From contig NZ_AUGM01000001.1 of NCBI RefSeq assembly GCF_000422665.1, forward strand, positions 699,771 through 763,770: a stretch of 64,000 nucleotides of DNA, given 5' to 3'. This stretch comes from Ferrimonas senticii DSM 18821. Its GTDB lineage: Bacteria; Pseudomonadota; Gammaproteobacteria; Enterobacterales; Shewanellaceae. The translations under genes and the position numbers were made by a program. The notes under the pieces are model-generated. The model was not told the origin of the DNA. It worked only from the letters and a program-made list of their open reading frames with translations, and did no database searches. Below, piece by piece: positions 38,237-48,004 of the stretch. Positions within the stretch are counted from its first letter, which is position 1, and each line of letters begins with the position of its first letter.

Positions 38237-38325
38237 GGCTGCGGTGCTGCCTTAATCAGTAACACGTTCTAGGACACGCCTAATAAATTGACCGCCGATT
38301 GGCGGTCAATTTGTTATTAGCTTAT
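38237..38325. repeat. 90-bp direct repeat, copy 2
   Basis: It repeats 35344-35433, including a remnant of the HD-domain gene's last codons and stop (now non-coding) and its terminator hairpin. About 10 positions differ, and one base is missing. Confidence 0.85.
38285..38312. terminator. Duplicate terminator hairpin
   Basis: Same AAATTGACCGCC/GGCGGTCAATTT hairpin as at 35393. Being symmetric with A/T flanks, it can also end the leftward beta-propeller lipoprotein gene, whose stop is at 38356. Confidence 0.7.
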
Positions 38326-38355
38326 CTACCTGGATCATCGGTAGTCGCATTCGGC

Positions 38356-40647
38356 TTACTGATGCAGCACCACCCACTCTTGGGTTACTTCATCCAGCAG
38401 GTAGATAAGATCGGTATTTTCATCGCCGATATACAGCAGCTGCTTGTCGTTATCTACCGCTAACCCCTGCGGCCGTTCACCCCACTGCTGGCTGCTTTTA
38501 TCGATGCTATCGGGCAGCAGATCTTGGCGAATACCAGTGGCAAGATTGACCTTAAACAGAGTGTCGGCATTGTTATCGCCGATATAAACGTGCTCGCCAT
38601 CGCTGGCCAACGCAATCGATTCTGGATCGTCAATAAACAGCGTATCTAACTGCTCAATCGGGGTGCTCTTATCCGCGACCACGGTCATCACTCCGGTGGC
38701 GATATCCAAGGCGTACAGCCCCTCACCGGCACTGTCATCATCGGTCAGATAGATGGTGCGGTTGTCCGCCGACAACACCGCCTCTTCCGCTTCAACAAAG
38801 TTTGGTGCCAACGTTTGATCCACCACAATCGGGGTATTGGTCTGAGTAGCAAGGTTGTAGTGATGGAAGGTGGTTGGGCGGTTATCCAACAGGAAGTAGC
38901 CCTCGGTCGCTGACAGCGGCAGCCAATGTTCGGCGCTGGTATCAAAGTCACCTGTCAGATTGCCGTTGATGTCCATGATACGGCCAAGCTCACGGCTGTC
39001 GACATCAATGCGGTAGATGGTGGCCTGCTCTTCGGTTTGATGCGAGCCCGACAGCACCAGCGCATTGAGGTAGGGATCAAACACCAAGCTTTTATCGTCG
39101 ATGCTCACTGGGCTGCCCAATTCAACCATCACCTCTCGGCTGTTGTCACTGAGATCCAATTCAACGATGTCATTGTTATCCATTACCCACAGGCGATTGC
39201 CGTTAGGATCACGAGCCAAGTTGCCGTTGATCTCCAGCGGTTGATGGCTGCCGTAGATCGCCGGATAAAGGTTGGTCATCAGCGGCGCAAAGCTCATGTC
39301 GGCCAAATCAAGCTGCAATACCGTCTTGCGATCCCGCAGGGTAATAAACAGTTGTTGATTGGCACCAACCAGCAGCGAAGTCTCTTCATCCAAGAAATCG
39401 CCATACTCGGCAACGCTGTCAGCATCCAGCGTCAACGGTTGCAACTGCTTGGTGGAAATTTGATAGCGGTAGATCGCTTGAATGGCGTCGGTGGTGTCGT
39501 GGAATAGCAAGGTATCGCTGTCCAGCAGCACCATATCCTCTAAGCCGTAATCGAACGACAGCTCATCCAACACAGTGCGCTTACCAAAATCCAAGCTGGA
39601 GGGATCCAGATCGATACGGCCAAGTTCGTAGGCATCGTTGTAGACGAACATCTGCTGGCTGTCGGCGGCATAGGCCGCCGCCAAAGTTTGCTCTAACTTA
39701 TCTGGCACTGGCACGGTATCGTTGGTGATCACCGCAATCGCGCCGTAATCCTCGGCGCTGCTGTCGATTACCACCGAGTAAACGGTGGTTTTGCCGCCCT
39801 CATCGCTCACCAGATACAGCACCTTATTAGCGCTATCGATGCCCCAACCGGCAAGATAGCGCGGCAATTCGCTGGCGCTTCCGGTCACTATCACTTCACG
39901 CTCGCCGCTAGCGATATCGACTTGGTAAACCGACAAGCTGCTGCCATTGCGCGAATGCACCAGCACGGTTTGATTCAGCGGATTGAACAGGATCCGATGG
40001 TTATTGCCAATGGGGTTAACGCCATCAAACATGCCGTTATCGGTGACAATTCGGCGTGCACCGGTTTGCATGTCGTATTCCAACACCCGGCGACGGCTGT
40101 TCTCTAGCAGATACAGTTTGCTTTGGTCGTCATTAAACGCCAGGTGTCGTGGTTTGGTGAGGATCGGCGCGCTTTCGATCTGCGCCAAGCGGCCGCTAAG
40201 ATCATCGGCGTCGGTGACGGTACGCAGTTCAAAATCGAGGGAATTACGCCCGGCGCTTAACGGCACGGTTACCTGCCAATTGGCAAACTGATCGTTACTG
40301 CTGACCGCTTCGCCATTAACGCTAAAGTCGGCGATCTCCTCGCCATTCACACTTTGGCCGCGCAGAGTAATTTGGCTTGCTTCGGTGGCGCTGTAGCCAC
40401 TTGGGAAGATCAGCGATACGCTCGGCACCGGCGGCTCACAAAGATCGCCTTTGCCATCCATATCGCTGTCGGCTTGATCCGGATTGGCGGTGTTAACGCA
40501 ATTATCGGCGTCATCTTCAATGCCATCGTTGTCGCTATCAACCACCACCGGCGCCGGATCGGGCACATCGACAGCGGCGGTCTCATCACTGCCCCCGCCG
40601 CAGCCGGTTACCACTAAGCTGGCTAAGAATACCGTCCGTTTCAGCAT
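38356..40647 (-). CDS. Lipoprotein with calcium-binding TSP3-type repeats and beta-propeller
   Basis: 763 aa. Lipobox VVTGC is followed by an acidic spacer and thrombospondin-type-3-like repeats (DSDNDGIEDDADNC, DQADSDMDGKGDLC) that bind calcium. An Ig-like domain (about 80-150) and a long propeller of repeated YxxD/VYxVD strands (RHLAFNDDQSKLYLLE, GLAVDNDKQLLYIGD) fill the rest, as in SMP-30/NHL-like sensor or adhesion proteins. It is probably on the outer membrane facing either side. The ATG at 40647 follows GAGGGA; a TTG six codons upstream is less likely. It is convergent with the lipoprotein gene to its left. Confidence 0.8.
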   Translation of the reverse strand: MLKRTVFLASLVVTGCGGGSDETAAVDVPDPAPVVVDSDNDGIEDDADNCVNTANPDQADSDMDGKGDLCEPPVPSVSLIFPSGYSATEASQITLRGQSVNGEEIADFSVNGEAVSSNDQFANWQVTVPLSAGRNSLDFELRTVTDADDLSGRLAQIESAPILTKPRHLAFNDDQSKLYLLENSRRRVLEYDMQTGARRIVTDNGMFDGVNPIGNNHRILFNPLNQTVLVHSRNGSSLSVYQVDIASGEREVIVTGSASELPRYLAGWGIDSANKVLYLVSDEGGKTTVYSVVIDSSAEDYGAIAVITNDTVPVPDKLEQTLAAAYAADSQQMFVYNDAYELGRIDLDPSSLDFGKRTVLDELSFDYGLEDMVLLDSDTLLFHDTTDAIQAIYRYQISTKQLQPLTLDADSVAEYGDFLDEETSLLVGANQQLFITLRDRKTVLQLDLADMSFAPLMTNLYPAIYGSHQPLEINGNLARDPNGNRLWVMDNNDIVELDLSDNSREVMVELGSPVSIDDKSLVFDPYLNALVLSGSHQTEEQATIYRIDVDSRELGRIMDINGNLTGDFDTSAEHWLPLSATEGYFLLDNRPTTFHHYNLATQTNTPIVVDQTLAPNFVEAEEAVLSADNRTIYLTDDDSAGEGLYALDIATGVMTVVADKSTPIEQLDTLFIDDPESIALASDGEHVYIGDNNADTLFKVNLATGIRQDLLPDSIDKSSQQWGERPQGLAVDNDKQLLYIGDENTDLIYLLDEVTQEWVVLHQ

Positions 40648-40761
40648 CGCAAGTCCCTCTGTCAAAAACCTCTAAGTGACTTGCGATTGTTTCAACATTT
40701 TGTTTACAAATCAATTTTGCGAATAATTATCAGTTAGTTGCAAATTGCTAACTACCCATAG

Positions 40762-41382
40762 CTAAGGCTTAAAAGCGGCAATCGCTTGCTCGGCGCCTTC
40801 TAAAAACATCTGGGTACCAATCACCGCCAAAATCAGCCCCATCAAACGGGTAATCACCTTAATTAAGTTATCCCCCAGTTTGTTGATGATCTTCTCCCCT
40901 GCACAAAAGCAGACGTAGGTAATCACGCACAACAGCGCAAAGGTGATGATGGTCGATAGAATTGGGAAATAGCCGTCACCGGCGGCGAATGACATCGCGG
41001 TGGCGATGGTGCCGGGGCCAGCAAGGATCGGCACCGCCAGTGGCGATACCGCCAAATCATCGAGATTTTGTTGATTGTCGCTGCTGTGCATCGACGAATT
41101 ATCGCCATGCAGCATCTGGTAACCGATGATAAACACCAAAATCCCACCGGTGATCCGCAGCGCCGGCAAGCTGATGCCAAAGAAATGGAAGATGGTTTTG
41201 CCCAGCAGCGCAAACACCACCACCACCGCCAAAGTGATCAGCAATGATTTGCGTGCCAGCGCCACCCTCGCGGTTTGTTCGACCCCAGCGGTTAGGCCGA
41301 TAAACACCGCGGTATTGGCGATTGGATTCATAATCGCAAAGAAGCCGAAAAAGACGCTGATCAGTTGGTTTAGGTAATCCAC
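40762..41382 (-). CDS. MarC-family membrane protein
   Basis: 206 aa with six predicted transmembrane helices. Family motifs are FFAIMNPIANTAVFIGL near the start, ALRITGGILVFIIGYQML and VPILAGPGTIATAMS. The MarC/UPF0056 family has no proven transport substrate; the older link to multiple antibiotic resistance has not held up. The start is GTG at 41382. It lies downstream of nothing obvious and is probably monocistronic. No terminator is evident in the 114 bp before the next gene. Confidence 0.9.
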   Translation of the reverse strand: MDYLNQLISVFFGFFAIMNPIANTAVFIGLTAGVEQTARVALARKSLLITLAVVVVFALLGKTIFHFFGISLPALRITGGILVFIIGYQMLHGDNSSMHSSDNQQNLDDLAVSPLAVPILAGPGTIATAMSFAAGDGYFPILSTIITFALLCVITYVCFCAGEKIINKLGDNLIKVITRLMGLILAVIGTQMFLEGAEQAIAAFKP

Positions 41383-41638
41383 TTAAGCCCCACAATAACG
41401 ATGAATTTCTCCGTCAAAGGGTAGATCAGCCGCGCGCAGTTTCCGGCTGGTGGCGGCGAGCAACACTGTTCGCAGGTTTTTTGCTAGAGGTTGTTGAAAG
41501 TTACTGAAAGAGGCTGAGGTTTTACTGGGGCTGCTGGAAAGTTAACCGGCCAAATCAGCTTGGTGGTCTTACCTATGCCTGACCAAATAGAAGTTGAGAA
41601 TGTGTACAATCGGCGGTGATTCAGCAGTAAGGATACTT

Positions 41639-42178
41639 ATGAAACATACCATCATCGCCGTTACGTTAACCGTCAGCGCCTTTGCCACCGCCTCACCGCA
41701 GCAGCAAATTACCGAAAAAGTAACATCATGGATGAGTGTCGATGTGCAACCCATTTCATCGTTGGCCATTCGCACCGCATTTCAATGTCAATTCTTTGCG
41801 GCAACGCCAATGATTAAAGAGCCACAGGGTGAAATGCACTTTGGCGGCTATCTGTTTTATTCATTAGATAATAGCGCCCACATGCTGGAGCAACCCTCTA
41901 CAACCCAAGCGTTGCCCGATATTAGCCGCTGCCTAAAAACCGACTTTAATCTGGCCGAGCAAGAGAATGTATTGGTCTTTGCCGAGGCAATGAAAAGTCT
42001 CTATGAATCTAACGGTTCGTCGTTTGCAGAGCAGTTTGAAACCAAAATTGAAAAATCCGAGTCTGGCTGGACCATCATTACCGGCACATTCTTTGAGGAC
42101 TACTCGGGCTATTTAATTGATTTAAGCAATCCGCAAGATGGCGCAACAATAAGCTACAGCCTAGATCTGCCCCGCTAA
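41639..42178 (+). CDS. Small secreted protein of unknown function
   Basis: 179 aa with a signal peptide (MKHTIIAVTLTVSAFATAS, cleavage near residue 19). The mature part is acidic and has two Cys (FQCQFF, SRCLKT) that could form a periplasmic disulphide. I recognise no family. The ATG at 41639 follows AAGGATACTT; the upstream in-frame start at 41594 would destroy the signal peptide. A perfect hairpin follows the stop. Confidence 0.72.
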   Translation: MKHTIIAVTLTVSAFATASPQQQITEKVTSWMSVDVQPISSLAIRTAFQCQFFAATPMIKEPQGEMHFGGYLFYSLDNSAHMLEQPSTTQALPDISRCLKTDFNLAEQENVLVFAEAMKSLYESNGSSFAEQFETKIEKSESGWTIITGTFFEDYSGYLIDLSNPQDGATISYSLDLPR

Positions 42179-42189
42179 CGAAAGCCATT

Positions 42190-42223
42190 AGATCGTGGGA
42201 GATACTGGGTATCCCCACGATCT
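42190..42223. terminator. Stem-loop between convergent genes
   Basis: AGATCGTGGG pairs with CCCACGATCT around a 14-base loop, without a T-run. It lies between the convergent secreted-protein and ABM genes and may end both transcripts. Confidence 0.5.
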
Positions 42224-42235
42224 AACGGTTGTGCC

Positions 42236-42580
42236 TTAACCGTGGCTGGCAACGCTGTCCGCTGGCGTTTGCTGACGGTCTTCCATGCCGTAATCACGGA
42301 TTACTCCGGCCACGCGCAAGCGGTAATCGGAAAATACTCCAGCACGTCCCTGCCCTTGCGCCATCCGATGTGCCTCTAGGTTACGCCACTGTTGCACTGC
42401 CTGTTCATCGCGCCAGAACGACAGCGACAACACCTTGCCTTCGGTGGTTAAACTGCTAAACCGTTCAATCGAGATAAAACCATCGATCTGTTCCAGCAGT
42501 GGCCGAATGCCGCTGGCAATATCGACATACTCCGCCAACTTGCCCTCGGCCACGTGCACCTCAAAAATCACCGCAATCAC
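42236..42580 (-). CDS. Antibiotic-biosynthesis-monooxygenase (ABM)-family protein
   Basis: 114 aa. The ferredoxin-like ABM fold is indicated by VIFEVHVAEGKLAEY, then DGFISIERFSS, VLSLSFWRDEQAVQQWRN and EAHRMAQGQ; the last two blocks are typical of the family. Members include small oxygenases and haem-degrading or unknown-substrate dimers. The start is GTG at 42580; a GTG three codons later is possible. It is a single gene. Confidence 0.8.
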   Translation of the reverse strand: MIAVIFEVHVAEGKLAEYVDIASGIRPLLEQIDGFISIERFSSLTTEGKVLSLSFWRDEQAVQQWRNLEAHRMAQGQGRAGVFSDYRLRVAGVIRDYGMEDRQQTPADSVASHG

Positions 42581-43037
42581 CAGTGCACTTCCCTATATAT
42601 CAAGTCAAAAAAAGCAAACTAGCCTGATGATAGCGTTACCAGCAGTAAATACTGCGATGGTGTCTACACACATTAATAAGCACTAGTGAGTTATTTGCAA
42701 CTAAGATCGGTTCGGTCAATCGAGCTTTTACCAAATAGCAACCGTGAATAAAATTCGATTCAACCAAATGTTGATGTAATTTACTGCAATATCACCAATC
42801 GAATACGCTAATTAAGTCGTATTGCTGTTTTTGACAGCATCGTTCCCGCTTTTATCAAAATCGAGTTTACCTATGGCTCATTGAATGGCATGTTAGCCAC
42901 TTTAAGGTTTGTTCGTAAAGCACTAAAACCTATCGAGTTTGATAGAGAAATAATTCCTTGTTTTAAATCAAGAATTATTTATTTAAATAACACCACTATA
43001 AGCCCAAATCGATTTCCACTTCAATATTAAGTAACTT
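42581..43037. other. 457-bp AT-rich intergenic region upstream of the OLD nuclease
   Basis: No coding frame is credible. Base composition is clearly more AT-rich than the flanking core genes and continues into the nuclease gene, so the left edge of an acquired segment probably lies here. I see no inverted repeats, integrase or att-like duplication. Confidence 0.55.
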
Positions 43038-44765
43038 ATGTCACATATTCTTTCTCATATAACCATTAAAAACTTTCGTTCATGCAAAGATGCAGAATTT
43101 GACCTAACAGAATATACACCAATGGTTGGGTATAATAACGCAGGTAAATCTAACATACTCCAAGCTGTCGAATGGATTTTTAAAGACAAACTGCTTTCAA
43201 GTGATTTTTATAACGATCAAGATCAAAGTATTGAAGTTGAGGGATTAATCGAAGGGGTTACACAGGATGTAATTGATCGCTTAGATGAAGAACATAGAGA
43301 ACCAATTCGTCCATATATTGTTGACAATAGGATCAAAATAAAAAGAGTTCAAATTGCGAATGCCACAAAAAAAGCTGACATGAAGCTTTACATTGAACAC
43401 CCTGAAAATGGATTCAGACCAAATCCAAGAGGGATTTCAAATGCAATCAAAGCTCTTTTCCCAGATCCAATAAAAATTGGTGCTATGGAAAATGCAGCAG
43501 AAGATTCGTCAAAAGCTAAAACATCAACAACAATTGGCAAATTACTATCAGAACTTTGTGATGCGATAAAATCTAACCATGAAGAACTATTTAATCGTCA
43601 TTTAAATGCGATATCTAGACGTATCGGTGCTGATGGCAATAAAAGAGTAGACACACTTGATAAAATTGATTCGTCAATTAATGAAAAAATTGAAAACTTT
43701 TTCCCAGGAGTAAGCCTTAAATTACATTTTAATGTTCCAGATTTTGACGACATTTTTAAAGCTGGAACAGTAAAAGTCTACGAAGATCAACACATTGGAC
43801 GTGAGTTTGGCGAGTACGGACATGGTGCTCAACGATCAATCCAAATGGCTTTGATTCAAGAACTTGCTGAGGTCAAAAAAAATACTCAAGGTGAATCAAC
43901 AACATTATTACTAATCGATGAACCAGAGCTATATTTACACCCATTTGCAATCGAACAAGTTCGAGAAGCTCTTTTTGGCCTAACTAAAAATGGATATCAG
44001 GTCATATTCTCAACTCATTCCGCACAAATGATCACTTCAGATAAAGCACAGCATACCTTGCTCATAAGAAAATCTACCGAAAAAGGTACGCACAGCAGGC
44101 AGCGGCTTCAGGATGCGCTAAATGTTGTTATACCTGATGCTAGAGCACAATCAGAACATCTATTTGCTCTAAGTCAATCAACAGATGTTCTATTTTCAAA
44201 TCGTGTAATTCTCACGGAAGGTAAAACCGAACTTAGATTATTGCCATTAATATATAAGGCAATAAATAATGCCACATTAGGGCAAAAACAGTTGGGATTA
44301 ATCGAAACAGGATCAGTTGATAATATTGGCAAGACTATGGCAGTTCTAAATAAGATGGATCTACCGTGTAAAGCTATCGTTGATTTGGACTATGTTTTCA
44401 AAGGGGCTATACATAACCAACTAATTGCCGAAGATGATAAAAATATAATTGCCTTAAAGTCAATACTCGCTGGTATGTGCGAGACAAATGAAATAGTAAT
44501 GAAGGGTGATATTCCTGGAGCTAAACATTGTGCACCTTTGGCTCAAAAAGATGATGCTACAGTATTTATTGAAAATCTTCACAATAAACTTAAAGAAAGT
44601 AATATTTGGGTATGGAAAAAAGGTGCAATTGAAGCTCATCTTGGTATTACAGCGAAAAATGAACACTCGTGGGCGATGTTTAAGCAAAACATAGATAAAA
44701 ATGGTGTAGATAATGCCTGCTCTGATTCTGATGAAATTCGGAGCATGATTGAGTGGCTAGGATAG
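43038..44765 (+). CDS. OLD-family ATPase-TOPRIM nuclease (probable phage defence)
   Basis: 575 aa. The SMC/RecF-like ATPase half opens ITIKNFRSC with Walker A GYNNAGKSN (31-39), has a signature-like EYGHGAQRSIQMAL, Walker B LLLIDEPELYLHP and FSTHSAQM. The C-terminal TOPRIM half has ILTEGKTELRLLP with the metal-binding Glu and IVDLDYVFKG with a DxD. This is the architecture of P2 OLD and of GajA. No UvrD/GajB helicase follows, so it looks like a stand-alone class 1 OLD. Codon use is strongly AT-biased (many AAA, ATT, GAT) unlike every neighbour, a sign of transfer. Confidence 0.88.
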   Translation: MSHILSHITIKNFRSCKDAEFDLTEYTPMVGYNNAGKSNILQAVEWIFKDKLLSSDFYNDQDQSIEVEGLIEGVTQDVIDRLDEEHREPIRPYIVDNRIKIKRVQIANATKKADMKLYIEHPENGFRPNPRGISNAIKALFPDPIKIGAMENAAEDSSKAKTSTTIGKLLSELCDAIKSNHEELFNRHLNAISRRIGADGNKRVDTLDKIDSSINEKIENFFPGVSLKLHFNVPDFDDIFKAGTVKVYEDQHIGREFGEYGHGAQRSIQMALIQELAEVKKNTQGESTTLLLIDEPELYLHPFAIEQVREALFGLTKNGYQVIFSTHSAQMITSDKAQHTLLIRKSTEKGTHSRQRLQDALNVVIPDARAQSEHLFALSQSTDVLFSNRVILTEGKTELRLLPLIYKAINNATLGQKQLGLIETGSVDNIGKTMAVLNKMDLPCKAIVDLDYVFKGAIHNQLIAEDDKNIIALKSILAGMCETNEIVMKGDIPGAKHCAPLAQKDDATVFIENLHNKLKESNIWVWKKGAIEAHLGITAKNEHSWAMFKQNIDKNGVDNACSDSDEIRSMIEWLG

Positions 44766-44828
44766 TCTTTAACGGCTTATAACAAGTGGCTCTAGGTGAC
44801 TCCTACGGAGTACCTGAACCAAGCGTTA

Positions 44829-44868
44829 AAAATCCCCAGCAAGCAACCTTGCTGGGGATTTTGTTTTT
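44829..44868. terminator. Bidirectional terminator
   Basis: AAATCCCCAGCAAG pairs with CTTGCTGGGGATTT, followed by TGTTTTT. It separates the OLD gene from the third, convergent RND operon. Confidence 0.85.
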
Positions 44869-44881
44869 CACATCGCCCCGC

Positions 44882-47800
44882 TTAACTGACTTTCTTCATC
44901 AGCACGGTGTTGTCTTCACGCAGTTGCTGTTCCAGCTTACGAGCAACGAATTCTGGGCTGGTAGTGTGGCGTGCCAGCAGGTGATAGACCACTGGGATCA
45001 CGAACAGGGTAAACAAGGTGGCGACGGTAATGCCGGACATCACCACCACCCCAATCACAAAGCGGGTTTCCGCCCCTGCCCCGCTGGCCAGTACCAGCGG
45101 AATTGCCCCAGCGGCAGTGGTAATGCCGGTCATCAGGATTGGCCGCAGCCGTGACTGAGCTGCATCAATAATCGCTTGTTCAAAGCGAGTGCCTTGGTCG
45201 CGCAGCTGATTGGCAAATTCGACAATCAAGATGCCGTTTTTAGCGGCAAGGCCGACCAGCATAATGATGCCGATTTGCGAATAGATGTTGAGGCTTTGAT
45301 CGGTGAAGTACAGCCCAAGCAGTGCCCCTAACGTGGCGAGCGGCACCGTTAACATGATCACCAGCGGGTGAATGTAGCTTTCAAACTGCGCCGCCAGCAC
45401 CAAGAACACCACCACCAGCGCCAACACGAACACAAACATCACCCCAGTGCCGGATTCTTGGAAATCGCGGGATGGGCCTTTATAGGACACCACCACCTCT
45501 TCCGGCAGCTTGTCATCGACCACTTGATTTAGGTAGCTAAGCGCTTCGCCCAAGGTGTAGCCGTCGTTAAGGCTGGCCTCAATGGTGATCGCTCGCAAAC
45601 GGTTAAAGCGGTTTAACCGTGGCGCACTGGCGTACTCTTCCACCGTCACCAAATTGGCCAATGGGATCAGCTCGCCGCTGCGCTCGGAACGCACGTACAG
45701 CCCCTGCATATCGCTGGCGTTGTTTTGACGGTCACGCTCGCCTTCCACAATCACGTCGTACTCTTCGCCACGCTCAACAAAGGTGGTGACGTAACGGGAG
45801 CCGAGCATGGTTTCCAAGGTGGTGCCGATGGTGCGAATGGATACCCCCAGATCGGCGGCGCGTTCACGGTCGATCTCGACTCGTAACTGCGGTTTGGTCT
45901 CTTTGTAGTCGTGATCTAAGCCTTTTAGCCCCGGATTGTTGCGGGCTTCCGCCAGCAAGATATCGCGCCACTCGGCCAGTTCTTCATAGGTGCCACCACC
46001 AAGGACAAACTGCACCGGCTTACCGACACCGCGGCCAAAGGCCTGACGCATGATTGGGAAGGCGCGCACCCCGGCCAAATCGCTTAAACGAGCGCGAATA
46101 TCGGCGATGATCGCCCCCGCTGGACGCCGTTCTGACCAATCGGCGAGGTTAATGATCGCCATTCCGCCAGAGAAATCGGCGGTGTTGCCAAAGCCGCGCG
46201 GCGCACGGATCAGCAAGCGCTGAATTTCACCGGATTCCACCAATGGCATCAGCCGGTGCTCGACCTCATTCATGTATTCGGAAATTTGGCTAAAGGTCGC
46301 CCCTTCTGGGCCATTGACCATCACAAACATCGAGCCGCGATCTTCGCGCGGTGAGAATTCGGTCGGCAACTTATTCACCAGCCACGCCGAGCCAGCAAAG
46401 GCGGCGGCAATCACTGCGATCACCAGCGCCGGACGCTTAACCCACTGCTGCAACGCTTGACCGTAGTGATCGCGCACCACCGTTAAGCCCGCGTCGATTT
46501 TGCGGCTAAGCCACGGCTCTTTCTCAACCGGTTTTAGCAAGTTAGCACCCATCATGGGGCTGAGGGTCAGTGCAGTCAGCGACGACAGCAATACCGCCGC
46601 GCTCATGGCGATGGAGAACTCTCGGAACAGCTTGCCAAGATCCCCTTCAAGGAAGCCAATCGGCAGGAACACCGCGATCAGCACCACGGTGGTGGCCACA
46701 ATCGCAAAGCCAACCTGGCGCGCGCCCAAGAACGCGGCTTTCAGTGGCGGTTCGCCCAGTTCGATGCGCCGGTGAATGTTCTCTAGCATCACGATGGCGT
46801 CATCCACCACCATGCCGATGGCGAGGATCAACGCCAGCAAGGTCAGCAGGTTAATTGAGTAACCCAAGGCGTAGAGGACGATAAAGGTGCCGATCAGCGA
46901 TACCGGCACCGTCAGTGCCGGGATCAACATCGCCCGAACGTTGCCAAGGAACAGGAAGATCACCAACACCACCAGCCCCATCGCAATAAACAGGGTGTTG
47001 TAGACCTCATCCACCGAGGCCTGAATAAACACCGAGGAATCGTACGAGCGGGCGATGTGCATCCCTTCCGGCAAGGTGGCGTTAAGCTCTTCCACCAGTT
47101 CATGCACGGCGCGGGCGACCGCTAAGGTGTTGGCGGTGGATTGGCGGGTAATGCCGATGCCGATCATATCCTGCTGGTTGCCACGGAAGGTGATCCGCTC
47201 CTCCTGCGAGCCCAATTCCACCCGAGCCACATCCGCTAAACGAATGCGGTAGCCATCACTGCCATTGCCGATCACCAGCTTGGCAAAATCTTCCGGATCG
47301 ACGTAGCTGCGCTTCACCCGTACCGAGAACACCCGCGATTCGGATTCGACGTAGCCGCCCGGCAGTTCGATGTTTTCGGCTCGCAGCGCCGAGACAATCT
47401 CATCAACGGTAAGGCCACGGGCCGCCAGCTTTTGGCGGTCAACCCAGATGCGGATGGCGTACTCTTTGGCACCACCAAGATAAACATTGGCAACCCCATC
47501 GAGTACCGAGAATCGGTCTTGCAGGTAGCGACGGGCAAAATCGGTCAGTTCGATGGAGTTAAGCCGATCCGATTCGAGGTTGAGCCACATGATAACTTCC
47601 GAGCTGCCGGAGGCTTTTTCCACCTCTGGCGGATCGGCTTCTTCGGGCAGGTTGTCGAGGATCTGCGAGATGCTGTCGCGCACGTCGTTGGCGGCGGCGT
47701 CGATATCGCGGTCGATGCCGAACTCTAAGGTCACGCTAGAGCGGCCATCGCGGCTGGAGGAGATAATGTCGCGAATGCCTTCGATGCCGGAGACCCGATC

Positions 47801-48004
47801 TTCCACCACTCGGGTAATGCGGTTTTCCACAATCGCCGCCGAGGCGCCGTTGTAGTTGGTGCTGATCTCCACCACCGGCGGATCAATTTTCGGGTATTCC
47901 CGCAGTGGCAGTTTGTCGAACGACACCAAGCCAAAGGCGATGATCAGCAGGCTAAGTACCGAGGCAAAGACCGGTCGGCGTACCGAGAGATCGGAGATCA
48001 CCAT
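44882..48004 (-). CDS. RND multidrug efflux pump (third copy)
   Basis: 1,040 aa, HAE-1 family. It opens DLSVRRPVFASVLSLLI and then PKIDPPVVEISTNYNGAS. The proton-relay Asp pair is in GMVVDDAIVMLEN and the Lys in LAAKNGILIVEFAN. It is clearly related to, but distinct from, the pump at 23672; both lack a dedicated channel gene. The start overlaps the adaptor stop by one base (TAATG), so translation is coupled. Substrates cannot be predicted. Confidence 0.93.
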   Translation of the reverse strand: MVISDLSVRRPVFASVLSLLIIAFGLVSFDKLPLREYPKIDPPVVEISTNYNGASAAIVENRITRVVEDRVSGIEGIRDIISSSRDGRSSVTLEFGIDRDIDAAANDVRDSISQILDNLPEEADPPEVEKASGSSEVIMWLNLESDRLNSIELTDFARRYLQDRFSVLDGVANVYLGGAKEYAIRIWVDRQKLAARGLTVDEIVSALRAENIELPGGYVESESRVFSVRVKRSYVDPEDFAKLVIGNGSDGYRIRLADVARVELGSQEERITFRGNQQDMIGIGITRQSTANTLAVARAVHELVEELNATLPEGMHIARSYDSSVFIQASVDEVYNTLFIAMGLVVLVIFLFLGNVRAMLIPALTVPVSLIGTFIVLYALGYSINLLTLLALILAIGMVVDDAIVMLENIHRRIELGEPPLKAAFLGARQVGFAIVATTVVLIAVFLPIGFLEGDLGKLFREFSIAMSAAVLLSSLTALTLSPMMGANLLKPVEKEPWLSRKIDAGLTVVRDHYGQALQQWVKRPALVIAVIAAAFAGSAWLVNKLPTEFSPREDRGSMFVMVNGPEGATFSQISEYMNEVEHRLMPLVESGEIQRLLIRAPRGFGNTADFSGGMAIINLADWSERRPAGAIIADIRARLSDLAGVRAFPIMRQAFGRGVGKPVQFVLGGGTYEELAEWRDILLAEARNNPGLKGLDHDYKETKPQLRVEIDRERAADLGVSIRTIGTTLETMLGSRYVTTFVERGEEYDVIVEGERDRQNNASDMQGLYVRSERSGELIPLANLVTVEEYASAPRLNRFNRLRAITIEASLNDGYTLGEALSYLNQVVDDKLPEEVVVSYKGPSRDFQESGTGVMFVFVLALVVVFLVLAAQFESYIHPLVIMLTVPLATLGALLGLYFTDQSLNIYSQIGIIMLVGLAAKNGILIVEFANQLRDQGTRFEQAIIDAAQSRLRPILMTGITTAAGAIPLVLASGAGAETRFVIGVVVMSGITVATLFTLFVIPVVYHLLARHTTSPEFVARKLEQQLREDNTVLMKKVS

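Noticed and set aside
43038..44765. Gabija system
   Set aside because: The OLD nuclease has the GajA architecture, but no UvrD/GajB-type helicase gene is adjacent on either side.
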